From Brevibacterium sp. p3-SID960 (GTDB taxonomy: Bacteria; Actinomycetota; Actinomycetes; Actinomycetales; Brevibacteriaceae), in contig NZ_JALXKS010000039.1 in NCBI RefSeq assembly GCF_025144725.1, positions 1 to 31,621 on the forward strand: a stretch of 31,621 nucleotides of DNA, given 5' to 3'. The translations under genes were made by a program, and so were the position numbers. The notes beneath the pieces are model-generated. The model made no database searches and was not told the DNA's origin. It worked only from the letters and a program-made list of their open reading frames with translations. Shown piece after piece: positions 7,825 through 15,449 of the stretch (position 1 is the first letter of the stretch; each line of letters begins with the position of its first letter).

Positions 7825-9084
7825 TCACTCTGAGGCGGCTGTGGCCCGGCGTCGCTCATCGTGCCGCCGCAGGGTCGTGAACGTGATGCCACCGGCGGCG
7901 AGCACTGCCGCGGCTGCGGCGATGAGGACGAGCGGGGAGCTCAGCGGACTGGCCGGCTCCTGCGCCTCTGCTGCCGCGGTCTCCTCATGTGTGGGTGCGG
8001 CGGGTTCCGGGCTCGGCTCAGCGCTGGGCTCCGGGGTCAGCTCGATGGTCGTCTGGACCGGCAGGTCCGACTGCGCGAACGACCAGTCGAGCAGATCGAT
8101 GGCCGCCTGCCGGGTGCTGTTGTCCGAATGCAGGATCGCCGCCGCATAGGTCTTGCCGTCCCGTTCGGCTACGGCGACGAAGCTGCCCTTGGACTTGACG
8201 GTGTAGCCGTTCTTGAGGCCGAGCCCGCCGTCGACGCGCCCGACGATCTTCGTGTGATCCTGGATCGGATAGCCTTTGAACTTCTCCTTCGTCTCCGGGT
8301 TCACGCCCCCGGGCATCCTGTACTCGGTCGTCTGTACGATCTTCATGAGGTAGTCGTTGTCCAGCATCGCCCTGGCGATGATGAGCTGGTCGCGCACTGT
8401 CGTGACCTGGCCGTCGGCGTCCAGGCCTGAGGTGTTCTTCGGCACCGTGCCGGTCAGCCCGAGCTCCTCGGCCTTGGCCTCCATGAGCTCAACGGCCCTG
8501 TCCTGCCCACCGGCGGCATTGCCCAGGGCGTGGGCGGCATCGTTGGCACTCGACATGAGCATCGCGTGGAAGAGCTGGTCGATGGTGTACTCGTTCTTCT
8601 GCACGAGTCCCACTTTGGTGCCGTCGACGGCCATATCGTCGAAGACCGCCTCGTACTTCTGCTCCGGGTCATCGAGCACATCGACAAGCGCCAGCGCAGT
8701 CAGCAGCTTGATGACCGAGGCAGGAGCGAGCTGCCGGTCCATCTCCTGGGAGGTGAACACCTCGCCGGAGTCGAGGTCGCCGACCACCCACGCGGACGCT
8801 TTCGGCTGTGGTGCCGGAGCGCCGTCGTCGATGCGTGCGCGTTCGTACAACGTCTCCGTCGGCGAGGCCTCCGGCTCGGCCACGACATCAGCTGCAGCGG
8901 ACGGAGAGGCCAGAGCAGAAGGTGAGGTAAGCGGGGTGGCCGAGGCCAGCGAGCTGGGGGAGGCCAGCGCGGCAGACGGTGCGAGCGCGCTGCCAGCAGC
9001 GACGGCTGCAGCGGCAAGGCCGGCGCCGAGGCGGGCGCCCAGGCGCGCACGCCTGGGCTGCGTGGGGCGAGTCGATTGCTTCAC
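7825..9084 (-). CDS. D-alanyl-D-alanine carboxypeptidase (penicillin-binding protein)
   Basis: A 419-residue secreted, membrane-anchored serine peptidase of the S11 (DacA/PBP5) family that trims peptidoglycan stem peptides. It has an Arg-rich N-terminus and hydrophobic signal sequence to about residue 41, then an Ala/Ser/Pro-rich low-complexity linker to about 75. Active-site SxxK is SVIK (123-126) and SxN is SAN (179-181). The third motif reads KNG (291-293) in LGLKNGYT rather than the usual KTG. A Pro/Glu spacer, a C-terminal membrane helix (about 383-403) and a basic tail follow. The GTG at 9084 is preceded by TAGACT on the minus strand (9098-9093), as for a leaderless transcript. The frame is open to 9159, but that part crosses repeats. 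Confidence 0.9.
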   Translation of the reverse strand: MKQSTRPTQPRRARLGARLGAGLAAAAVAAGSALAPSAALASPSSLASATPLTSPSALASPSAAADVVAEPEASPTETLYERARIDDGAPAPQPKASAWVVGDLDSGEVFTSQEMDRQLAPASVIKLLTALALVDVLDDPEQKYEAVFDDMAVDGTKVGLVQKNEYTIDQLFHAMLMSSANDAAHALGNAAGGQDRAVELMEAKAEELGLTGTVPKNTSGLDADGQVTTVRDQLIIARAMLDNDYLMKIVQTTEYRMPGGVNPETKEKFKGYPIQDHTKIVGRVDGGLGLKNGYTVKSKGSFVAVAERDGKTYAAAILHSDNSTRQAAIDLLDWSFAQSDLPVQTTIELTPEPSAEPSPEPAAPTHEETAAAEAQEPASPLSSPLVLIAAAAAVLAAGGITFTTLRRHDERRRATAASE

Positions 9085-9092
9085 AGCTCGTA

Positions 9093-9098
9093 AGTCTA
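9093..9098 (-). promoter_or_regulatory. -10 box TAGACT, probable leaderless promoter of the carboxypeptidase gene
   Basis: The minus strand reads TAGACT, 8 nt, then the GTG start at 9084. The spacing puts the transcription start on or next to the start codon. The same hexamer precedes four other genes in this window. No clear -35 is visible. Confidence 0.55.
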
Positions 9099-9130
9099 AC
9101 CATGCCAGCTGAGACCACCGGACGTCGCCG

Positions 9131-9167
9131 GCCACCGCCTCGACGTCGCCGCCGGCCACCGCCTCGG
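9131..9167. repeat. Two copies of the dispersed GCCACCGCCTCG motif
   Basis: GCCACCGCCTCG occurs at 9131-9142 and again at 9155-9166 (24 bp apart), each within a CCGGCCACCGCCTCG context. They lie between the carboxypeptidase promoter and the sdh terminator, outside any gene. They match the core of the 21-bp array at 1982. Confidence 0.65.
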
Positions 9168-9200
9168 CGCCGGCGGGCAGGGACCGGCGATGAAAGCACT

Positions 9201-9236
9201 CAGGCCCCGTGCCGCGAAGATGCGGGACGGGGCCTG
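9201..9236 (-). terminator. Strong terminator of the sdhCDAB operon
   Basis: CAGGCCCCGT (9201-9210) pairs perfectly with ACGGGGCCTG (9227-9236). After a single G-G mismatch the stem continues with CCGC (9212-9215) and GCGG (9222-9225), closed by a 6-nt loop. It begins 15 nt after the sdhB stop in the direction of transcription. The minus strand after it reads GAGTGCTTTC, so the T-run is weak. Confidence 0.8.
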
Positions 9237-9250
9237 AAGTGTGCGGTGGG

Positions 9251-10042
9251 TCAGAAGGCGCGCTGGAGCAGCGCCTGCTTGACCTCGGCGATCGCCTTGG
9301 TCACCTCGATGCCGCGCGGGCAGGCTTCGGTGCAGTTGAAGGTGGTGCGGCAGCGCCACACGCCCTCCTTGTCGTTGAGCACCTCCAGGCGCATGTCGCC
9401 GCCCTCATCGCGGGAGTCGAAGATGAAGCGGTGGGCGTTGACGATCGAGGCCGGCCCGAAGTACTGGCCGTCGGTCCAGAACACCGGGCACGAGGTGGTG
9501 CACGCCGCGCACAGGATGCACTTGGTGGTGTCGTCGAAGCGCTCACGATCCTCGATCGACTGCAGACGCTCACGCGTCGGTTCGTGACCCGAGGTGACGA
9601 GGAAGGGCATGATCTCACGGTACGACTGGAAGAACGGCTCCATGTCGACGATGAGGTCCTTCTCCAGCGGCAGGCCCTTGATCGCCTCGACGGTGATCGT
9701 CTTGCTCGTGTCGAGGTCCTTCAGCAGGGTCTTGCAGGCCAGGCGGTTGCGGCCGTTGATCCGCACCGCGTCCGAACCGCACACGCCGTGCGCACACGAG
9801 CGGCGGAAGGACAGCGAACCATCGATCTCCCACTTGATCTTGTGCAGGGCGTCGAGCACACGGTCGGTCCCGTACATCGTGACTTTGTACTCCTCCCAGT
9901 GCGGGGCCTCGTCCTTCTCGGGGTCGAAGCGTGCGATCTGGAAGGTGCAGTCGAATGACGGGATCTCGCCGCCGCCACCGCCGAGGTGGTCGGGGAGATC
10001 GACCTTGGATGCAGGCTCTGCAGTGTTCTGATTCTCGCTCAT
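9251..10042 (-). CDS. sdhB: Succinate dehydrogenase iron-sulfur subunit
   Basis: A 263-residue Fe-S subunit of respiratory complex II, passing electrons from SdhA flavin to quinone. The 2Fe-2S ligands are C83 and C88 in RSCAHGVCGSD, D91 and C103 in LACK (Asp as third ligand is also seen in E. coli). The 4Fe-4S motif is CILCAACTTSCP, and the 3Fe-4S/4Fe-4S ligands follow in CRTTFNCTEACPRGI. The N-terminal 27 residues are a Gly/Pro-rich extension. The ATG at 10042 overlaps the sdhA stop by 1 nt (TGATG), so translation is coupled. It is the last gene of the operon and is followed by a strong hairpin. Confidence 0.97.
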   Translation of the reverse strand: MSENQNTAEPASKVDLPDHLGGGGGEIPSFDCTFQIARFDPEKDEAPHWEEYKVTMYGTDRVLDALHKIKWEIDGSLSFRRSCAHGVCGSDAVRINGRNRLACKTLLKDLDTSKTITVEAIKGLPLEKDLIVDMEPFFQSYREIMPFLVTSGHEPTRERLQSIEDRERFDDTTKCILCAACTTSCPVFWTDGQYFGPASIVNAHRFIFDSRDEGGDMRLEVLNDKEGVWRCRTTFNCTEACPRGIEVTKAIAEVKQALLQRAF

Positions 10043-11802
10043 CAGTACTTACGCTCCATCGGCTGGTATCGGGTGACGACGACCGGCTTGGTCTCCAGGC
10101 GCATGCCCTTGATGCCCTCGGACTCGCTGTCCGGGTCGAGGTAGGTCATCGTGTGGTGCATGAAGTTCTCGTCATCGCGGTCGGGGAAGTCCTCGCGGAA
10201 GTGACCGCCGCGGGATTCCTTGCGGTGGATGGCTGCCACCGTGACGACCTCGGCGATCTCGAGCAGGAAGCCCAGCTCGATCGCTTCGAGGAGGTCGAGG
10301 TTGAAGCGCTTGCCGCGGTCGTGGATGCCGACGTTGCGGTAGCGCTCGCGCAGCCGGGCGATCTCGTCGAGGGCCTCGCGCAGAGTCTCATCGGTGCGGA
10401 AGACCTGGACCTTGGCGTCCATGATCTCCTGCAGGTCCTTGCGGATCGAACCAACGAGCTCGGTGCCGTTCGACGCGCGCATCGAATCGACGAGCTCGAC
10501 GGTGCGGTCAGCGGCACCCTCCGGCAGCTCAGGCAGCTCGGCGGTCTTGGCGTACTCCGCAGCGGCGATGCCGGCGCGCTTGCCGAAGACGTTGATGTCG
10601 AGCAGCGAGTTGGTGCCCAAGCGGTTCGAGCCGTGCACGGAGACGCAGGCGGTCTCACCGGCGGCGTAGAGGCCGGGGACGATGTCGGTGTTGTTGGCCA
10701 GCACCTCAGACTTGACGTTGGTCGGGATGCCGCCCATCGCATAGTGCGCGGTCGGGAACACCGGCACCGGCTCAGTGTAGGGCTCCACACCGAGGTAGGT
10801 GCGGGCGAACTCGGTGATGTCCGGCAGCTTCGCGTCGATGTGGGCTGGCTCCAGGTGGGTGAGGTCGAGCAGCACGTAGTCCTTGTTCGGTCCGCAGCCG
10901 CGGCCCTCACGCACCTCGTTGGCCATCGACCGGGCGACGATGTCACGCGGTGCGAGGTCCTTGATGGTTGGGGCGTAGCGCTCCATGAAGCGCTCACCGT
11001 CGGCGTTGCGCAGCACCGCTCCCTCACCGCGGGCAGCCTCGGAGAGCAGGATGCCGAGGCCTGCCAGGCCGGTCGGGTGGAACTGGAAGAACTCCATGTC
11101 CTCCAGCGGGATGCCGTTGTTGTAGGCGACCGCGACGCCGTCACCGGTCAGCGTGTGGGCGTTCGAGGTGGTCTTGAAGATCTTGCCGAACCCGCCGGAG
11201 GCGAATACGACGGCCTTGGCGCGGAAGACGTGGATCTCACCGGTGGCCAGCTCGTAGGACACCACTCCGGCCGGGCGGCGCACGCCGTCGACCTCGGTCA
11301 TGATGAGGTCGAGGACGTAGAACTCGTTGTAGAACTCGACGCCGTGCTTGACGCAGTTCTGGTACAGCGTCTGGAGGATCATGTGGCCGGTGCGGTCTGC
11401 GGCGTAGCAAGCACGGCGGACCGGGGCCTTGCCGTGATCGCGGGTGTGGCCGCCGAAGCGGCGCTGGTCGATCTTGCCCTCCGGGGTGCGGTTGAAGGGC
11501 AGGCCCATCTTCTCCAGGTCGAGGACAGCGTCGATGGCCTCCTTGGCCATCACCTCGGCAGCATCCTGGTCGACGAGGTAGTCGCCGCCCTTGATGGTGT
11601 CGAAGGTGTGCCACTCCCAGTTGTCCTCCTCGACGTTGGCCAGCGCGGCGCACATGCCGCCCTGTGCTGCGCCGGTGTGGGAGCGGGTCGGGTAGATCTT
11701 GGTCAGCACGGCGGTGCGTGCGCGCTGGCCGGCTTCGATGGCAGCGCGCATGCCAGCGCCGCCGGCGCCGACGATCACCACGTCGTAGTCATGTACCTGC
11801 AT
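10042..11802 (-). CDS. sdhA: Succinate dehydrogenase flavoprotein subunit
   Basis: A 586-residue FAD-binding catalytic subunit oxidising succinate to fumarate. The N-terminal dinucleotide fold is VVIVGAGGAGMRAAIEAG. The covalent-FAD histidine region is TRSHTGAAQGGM. The active-site segments HPTGL, EGRGCGPNKDYV and HGSNRLGTNSLLD are intact, as is the capping-domain motif HTRDHGKAPVRRACYAAD. The ATG at 11802 has AAGGAG upstream with a longish 12-nt spacer. It is the third gene of sdhCDAB. A 645-codon open frame on the opposite strand is a codon-bias shadow. Confidence 0.97.
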   Translation of the reverse strand: MQVHDYDVVIVGAGGAGMRAAIEAGQRARTAVLTKIYPTRSHTGAAQGGMCAALANVEEDNWEWHTFDTIKGGDYLVDQDAAEVMAKEAIDAVLDLEKMGLPFNRTPEGKIDQRRFGGHTRDHGKAPVRRACYAADRTGHMILQTLYQNCVKHGVEFYNEFYVLDLIMTEVDGVRRPAGVVSYELATGEIHVFRAKAVVFASGGFGKIFKTTSNAHTLTGDGVAVAYNNGIPLEDMEFFQFHPTGLAGLGILLSEAARGEGAVLRNADGERFMERYAPTIKDLAPRDIVARSMANEVREGRGCGPNKDYVLLDLTHLEPAHIDAKLPDITEFARTYLGVEPYTEPVPVFPTAHYAMGGIPTNVKSEVLANNTDIVPGLYAAGETACVSVHGSNRLGTNSLLDINVFGKRAGIAAAEYAKTAELPELPEGAADRTVELVDSMRASNGTELVGSIRKDLQEIMDAKVQVFRTDETLREALDEIARLRERYRNVGIHDRGKRFNLDLLEAIELGFLLEIAEVVTVAAIHRKESRGGHFREDFPDRDDENFMHHTMTYLDPDSESEGIKGMRLETKPVVVTRYQPMERKY

Positions 11803-11859
11803 AGAAATCCAATTCTCCTTGGCCGGAAAGAGCCGTTGGGACGAGTGAGAGAAGCGCGA

Positions 11860-12306
11860 TCACCGTGAGCAGAAGTCAGGGATGAGCGACGGATCGGCTC
11901 CGACCGGGCACGGATCGAACGTGAAGATCACGAGCGTGCCGAGCACGATGATGACCGCCGAGGCGATGTAGAGCGTCAGCAGCAGCGCCATGCGGGTGCG
12001 CGGCTTCTCTGCGTAGTCGCTGATGATCGTGCGCATGCCGTTGGTGCCGTGCAGCATGGCCAGCCACAGCATGAGCAGATCCCAGATCTGCCAGAACGGG
12101 CTGGCCCACTTGCCGGCGACGAAGCCGAAGTCAAGGCCCTGGACGCCCTCGCCCTGCCACAGGTTGACGAACAGGTGGCCGAAGATGAGCACGATGAGCA
12201 CGACGCCGGAGAGGCGCATGAACAGCCAGGCCCAGAGTTCGAAGCGCGAGCGCGTGGACTTGTGCCGGTCGTAGCCGGTGCGCGGTGCGGGAATGGTCGA
12301 CGTCAT
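11860..12306 (-). CDS. sdhD: Succinate dehydrogenase hydrophobic membrane anchor subunit
   Basis: A 148-residue membrane anchor with three hydrophobic helices (about residues 27-50, 65-90, 105-130). The helix-2 motif MLHGTNGMRTIISDY carries the His expected to ligate haem b and the Tyr near the quinone site. It follows sdhC by a few nucleotides and precedes sdhA by 57 nt, in standard C-D-A-B order. A charged N-terminus (about 25 residues) faces the cytosol. The C-terminal loop contains two Cys of unknown significance. Confidence 0.93.
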   Translation of the reverse strand: MTSTIPAPRTGYDRHKSTRSRFELWAWLFMRLSGVVLIVLIFGHLFVNLWQGEGVQGLDFGFVAGKWASPFWQIWDLLMLWLAMLHGTNGMRTIISDYAEKPRTRMALLLTLYIASAVIIVLGTLVIFTFDPCPVGADPSLIPDFCSR

Positions 12307-12311
12307 GTTCC

Positions 12312-12689
12312 TCAGCCTCCGAACGTGTGCATCAGGTGTCGGGGCAGGAACGCGGCCATCATGATGACCCAGCCGATGATGACTGCCCAGAACAGCTTCT
12401 TCTGGTTCTTCGGGCCGCCGGACCAGAAGTCGACAGCGGCGATGCGCAGGCCGTTGAAGGCGTGGAACACAATGGCTGCGACCAAGCCGATTTCGCCGAT
12501 GGCCATCAGAGGGGTCTTGTACGTCGCGATGACGGCGTCATACGCCTCAGGCGAGACACGGACAAGAGCTGTGTCGAGCACGTGTACGAGCAGGAAGAAG
12601 AAGATGCCGACGCCGGTCACGCGATGCGCAACCCAAGACCACATTCCTTCATTTCCGCGGTACAGAGTGCCCGTTGACGCATTGGCCAC
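12312..12689 (-). CDS. sdhC: Succinate dehydrogenase cytochrome b556 subunit
   Basis: A 125-residue anchor with three helices. MWSWVAHRVTGVGIFFFLLVHVLD is the typical Ser/Arg-containing first helix of the quinone site, and VFHAFNGLRI holds the haem-ligand His. The GTG at 12689 is selected because GGAGG lies 7 nt upstream and the protein then begins at the family's usual N-terminus. The frame continues upstream to 12839, but that part crosses the promoter region and is not SdhC-like. First gene of the sdhCDAB operon. Confidence 0.92.
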   Translation of the reverse strand: MANASTGTLYRGNEGMWSWVAHRVTGVGIFFFLLVHVLDTALVRVSPEAYDAVIATYKTPLMAIGEIGLVAAIVFHAFNGLRIAAVDFWSGGPKNQKKLFWAVIIGWVIMMAAFLPRHLMHTFGG

Positions 12690-13045
12690 GGGGCATCCTC
12701 CAAGTGAAATGCGAACAGATGTGTACCTCTTGAAATTACGCCGAACTGGGAAGAATCGCCAATCTGCCCGACGGCATTGTTGCCGATTCGATGTGAATCC
12801 CCTCAAAGAGGCGTCCAGCAAACGGACACAAGATCTCACCCGGCATTTAGGGCATACCTGTGTGCCGTAAACGTGCGCGGGTGAGCGATGGGTCTAGGTT
12901 CGCATCCGCTGCGGCACCCTGAGCGCCGGTGCATGCGCTGAGCAGGAGAGGCGGTATCGTGGCCGGCAGGTGCGGGGTGTGCCGAAGACGCCGCCGACGC
13001 CGCAGTCAAGCCAGAGATGCAGTCTGAGACGGAGGATGAGACGCG
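12690..13045. promoter_or_regulatory. Divergent sdhC / manC intergenic region
   Basis: This gap of 356 nt separates divergent operons and holds no credible protein gene. It contains a probable sdh promoter at 12732-12761. On the manC side, TATCGT at 12955-12960 may be a -10 box, and GGAGG about 10 nt before the manC ATG is its ribosome site. I looked for CRP/GlxR-like sites (TGTGA-N6-TCACA) and saw none that match well. Confidence 0.45.
12732..12761 (-). promoter_or_regulatory. Probable promoter of sdhCDAB
   Basis: On the minus strand TTGGCG (12761-12756) is followed after an 18-nt spacer by TAATTT (12737-12732). This gives a 5' UTR of about 35 nt up to the GTG start of sdhC with its GGAGG. 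It is the best match to a housekeeping sigma promoter in this gap. Confidence 0.45.
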
Positions 13046-14161
13046 ATGAATCCGCACTTCCACGCAGTGATTCCGGCCGGCGGCTCCGGCACCCGGCTGT
13101 GGCCGGTCTCACGGGAGGCCACCCCGAAGTTCCTCCACGACGTCCTCGGCCTCGGCCGCAGCCTGCTGCAGTCGACCTGGGATCGTGTCATCCCGCTCAT
13201 CGACGCCGACCGCACCTGGGTCGTCACCGGCACCAGCCACGCACATGCCGTGGCCGATCAGCTCCCGCAGCTGCGCCGTGACCGCATCATCACCGAACCC
13301 TCGCCCAAGGACTCCGCTGCTGCGATCGGCCTGGCTGCGATGCTCATCCAGGACACTGACCCGCAGGCGATCATCGGCTCCTTCTCCGCTGACCACTCGA
13401 TCACCAACGTCGCGGAATTCCACGACGTCATCGACCAGGCGGTCACCGCTGCCGAGCAGACCGGCGACATCGTCACCATCGGCATCACCCCCACCTACCC
13501 GGCCACCGCCTACGGATACATCAAGACCGGCTCCCACCTCGGGCTCCCCGGCGCCTACGCCGCCCGCCGGGCCGCCGCATTCGTCGAGAAGCCTGCCGCC
13601 TCGGTCGCCCGCACCTATGTCTACTCCGGCTCCTATCGCTGGAACGCCGGTATGTTCATCGCCACCACCGAGGCGCTGCTCGGCGTGCTGGCCGAACAGG
13701 CCCCTGAACTCTTCGCCGCGCTGCGCTCAGTCGCCGACGTCTGGCACGATGAGCAGGCCCGCGAGCAGAAGCTGGCTGAGGTGTGGCCGGGCTTGGAGAA
13801 GCGCGCCATCGACTACGTCGTCGCCGAACCGGCCGCCGAAGCCGGGCGCGTCATCGTCGTGCCCGGCGACTTCGGCTGGGACGACGTCGGGGACTTCGAC
13901 TCGGTGGCCAAGCTGCGCCAGCCGGTGCCCGGCGAATCCTCGGCCGTCTACGCGATCGGCGAGGAGTGCCAGATCGTCGACGTCGACACCTCGGGCGTGG
14001 TCTTCTCCAGCACCGACCGGCTCGTCGCCCTCGTCGGGCTCGACGACGTCGTCGTGGTCGACACCGATGATGTGCTGCTCGTCGCCTCCCGGTCCCACGC
14101 CCAGGATGTCAAGGCCGCCGTCAGCCGGGTCGGGGAGATGGGCCGGCAGGACCTGCTGTGA
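13046..14161 (+). CDS. manC: Mannose-1-phosphate guanylyltransferase
   Basis: A 371-residue nucleotidyltransferase that makes GDP-mannose from GTP and mannose-1-phosphate for mannosylation of the envelope or proteins. The signature IPAGGSGTRLWPVSR is at residues 8-22. ITEPSPKDSAAAIGLAA, FVEKP, YRWNAGMFI and the DFGWDDVGDF segment are the expected sugar-nucleotide site blocks. It has a single catalytic domain, with no fused phosphomannose-isomerase cupin. The ATG at 13046 has GGAGG 10 nt upstream. The gene is divergent from sdh and the next gene has its own promoter. Confidence 0.93.
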   Translation: MNPHFHAVIPAGGSGTRLWPVSREATPKFLHDVLGLGRSLLQSTWDRVIPLIDADRTWVVTGTSHAHAVADQLPQLRRDRIITEPSPKDSAAAIGLAAMLIQDTDPQAIIGSFSADHSITNVAEFHDVIDQAVTAAEQTGDIVTIGITPTYPATAYGYIKTGSHLGLPGAYAARRAAAFVEKPAASVARTYVYSGSYRWNAGMFIATTEALLGVLAEQAPELFAALRSVADVWHDEQAREQKLAEVWPGLEKRAIDYVVAEPAAEAGRVIVVPGDFGWDDVGDFDSVAKLRQPVPGESSAVYAIGEECQIVDVDTSGVVFSSTDRLVALVGLDDVVVVDTDDVLLVASRSHAQDVKAAVSRVGEMGRQDLL

Positions 14162-14259
14162 ACCCGCGCCCGCGGCGGCCAGCCACCCGGCGCACGCTCG
14201 CCTGGGGCGGATTGTGAAGTTTTGGGACATGCACCCAGGATCGTCGCAGGTCGGCTGAC

Positions 14260-14265
14260 TAGACT
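14260..14265 (+). promoter_or_regulatory. -10 box TAGACT, probable leaderless promoter of the amidohydrolase gene
   Basis: TAGACT is followed by 8 nt and the GTG start at 14274, and there is no Shine-Dalgarno between them. The layout is identical to that before the carboxypeptidase gene at 9084. Confidence 0.55.
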
Positions 14266-14273
14266 GTTACGCT

Positions 14274-15449
14274 GTGATCCAAAGCCACCTTGCGCCTTTC
14301 TACGATGAGCTGCTGGAGTTCCGGCGTGACATCCACGCCCACCCTGAGCTGTCCTACCAGGAGTTCCGGACGACGGCGAAGATCCTCGGGTTTCTGCGCA
14401 ACGCCGACCTCGTCCCGCAGGCCCTGGAGGGCACCGGCGTGGTCTGCGAAGTGGGTGAGGGTCCGCTCGTCGCCGCGCTGCGCGCCGACATCGACGCGCT
14501 GTCGCTCGACGACCTGACCGGCACCGAGTTCGCCTCGACGGCGCCCGGTGTCGCCCATGCCTGCGGCCACGACATCCACCTCAGCGCGCTGGCCGGGGCC
14601 GGTCGGGTGCTGAGCACCATCCACAAGGAGCTGCCCGGCGGGCTCGGCGGGCGCATCCGGATGATCTTCCAGCCGGCTGAGGAGGTCACCCCCGGCGGTG
14701 CGCTGAAGGTCATCAGCCAGGGTGTGCTTGCCGATGTGCCGCGCGTCTTCGCCATCCACTGCGACCCCAACGTCGACGTCGGCAGGGTCGGCTCCCGCAT
14801 CGGCCCGATCACCGCCGCCGGCGACACCGTCATCATCCGGCTCGCCGGCCACGGCGGCCACACCTCGCGCCCGCACCTGACCGAGGACCTCGTCTACGCC
14901 CTCGGCAAGCTCACCACCGACCTGCCGGCCACGCTCTCGCGCCTCATCGACCCCCGCCACGCGATCTCCCTGGTCTGGGGCGAGATCCGTGCAGGCCACG
15001 CCCCCAACGTCGTGCCGGCCGACGGGTTCCTCCAGGGCACTCTGCGCTGTCTCGACGTCGACGGCTGGAACCAGGTCGCCGAGGTGCTGCCCGATCTCGT
15101 CGAACGCGTGACCGGACCCTACGGCGTCGACGTCGAGTTGGAGCACCGCCGAGGTGTGCCGCCGGTCGTCAACACCGAAGAGGAGGTCTCCCTGCTCGAG
15201 GCCGCCGTGCGCGATGAGCTCGGTCCCGGCAGCGTGCAGCTGACCCCGCAGTCGATGGGCGGGGAGGATTTCGCCTGGTATCTGACGAACTGCCCCGGCG
15301 CCCTCGTGCGCGTGGGCACCCGCACCCCGGGCGGGATTACGTACGATATCCACCAAGGCGACTACCTCGTCGACGAACGCGCACTGGAGATGAGCGTCCG
15401 CGTCTACACCGCGATGGCGCTTCGAGCCCTGGGAGTCCCGTGGTCCTGA
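14274..15449 (+). CDS. M20 family amidohydrolase
   Basis: A 391-residue zinc hydrolase of the M20D/amidohydrolase type (N-acyl amino acid or IAA-amino-acid hydrolase-like). The metal-site blocks are RADIDAL, HACGHDIHLSALAGA, QPAEEVTPGGA, the dimerisation-domain GHGGHTSRPH and AGHAPNVVPADG, and the C-terminal SMGGEDFAWY. The natural substrate cannot be told. It starts at a GTG without a Shine-Dalgarno, 8 nt after TAGACT, and overlaps the next gene by 10 nt, so the two are probably co-translated. In related actinobacteria this type of gene often neighbours BMP lipoprotein and nucleoside-salvage genes (recalled, not checked). Confidence 0.9.
   Translation: MIQSHLAPFYDELLEFRRDIHAHPELSYQEFRTTAKILGFLRNADLVPQALEGTGVVCEVGEGPLVAALRADIDALSLDDLTGTEFASTAPGVAHACGHDIHLSALAGAGRVLSTIHKELPGGLGGRIRMIFQPAEEVTPGGALKVISQGVLADVPRVFAIHCDPNVDVGRVGSRIGPITAAGDTVIIRLAGHGGHTSRPHLTEDLVYALGKLTTDLPATLSRLIDPRHAISLVWGEIRAGHAPNVVPADGFLQGTLRCLDVDGWNQVAEVLPDLVERVTGPYGVDVELEHRRGVPPVVNTEEEVSLLEAAVRDELGPGSVQLTPQSMGGEDFAWYLTNCPGALVRVGTRTPGGITYDIHQGDYLVDERALEMSVRVYTAMALRALGVPWS

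Noticed and set aside
7786..7839. Repeated CTCACTCTGAG and CTCAGTCTGAG between the App1 and carboxypeptidase genes as a terminator
   Set aside because: Only a weak, interrupted stem (CTCAG/CTGAG with CCG/CGG) can be drawn, mostly inside the two coding ends.
9931..11868. A 645-codon open frame antisense to sdhA
   Set aside because: Asp/Val/Gly/Leu-rich shadow of the biased third-position GC of sdhA; sdhA has all family motifs on the other strand.
13504..13516. GCCACCGCCTACGG within manC as a further copy of the dispersed motif
   Set aside because: It encodes ATAYG in a conserved coding region, so chance codon use explains it.
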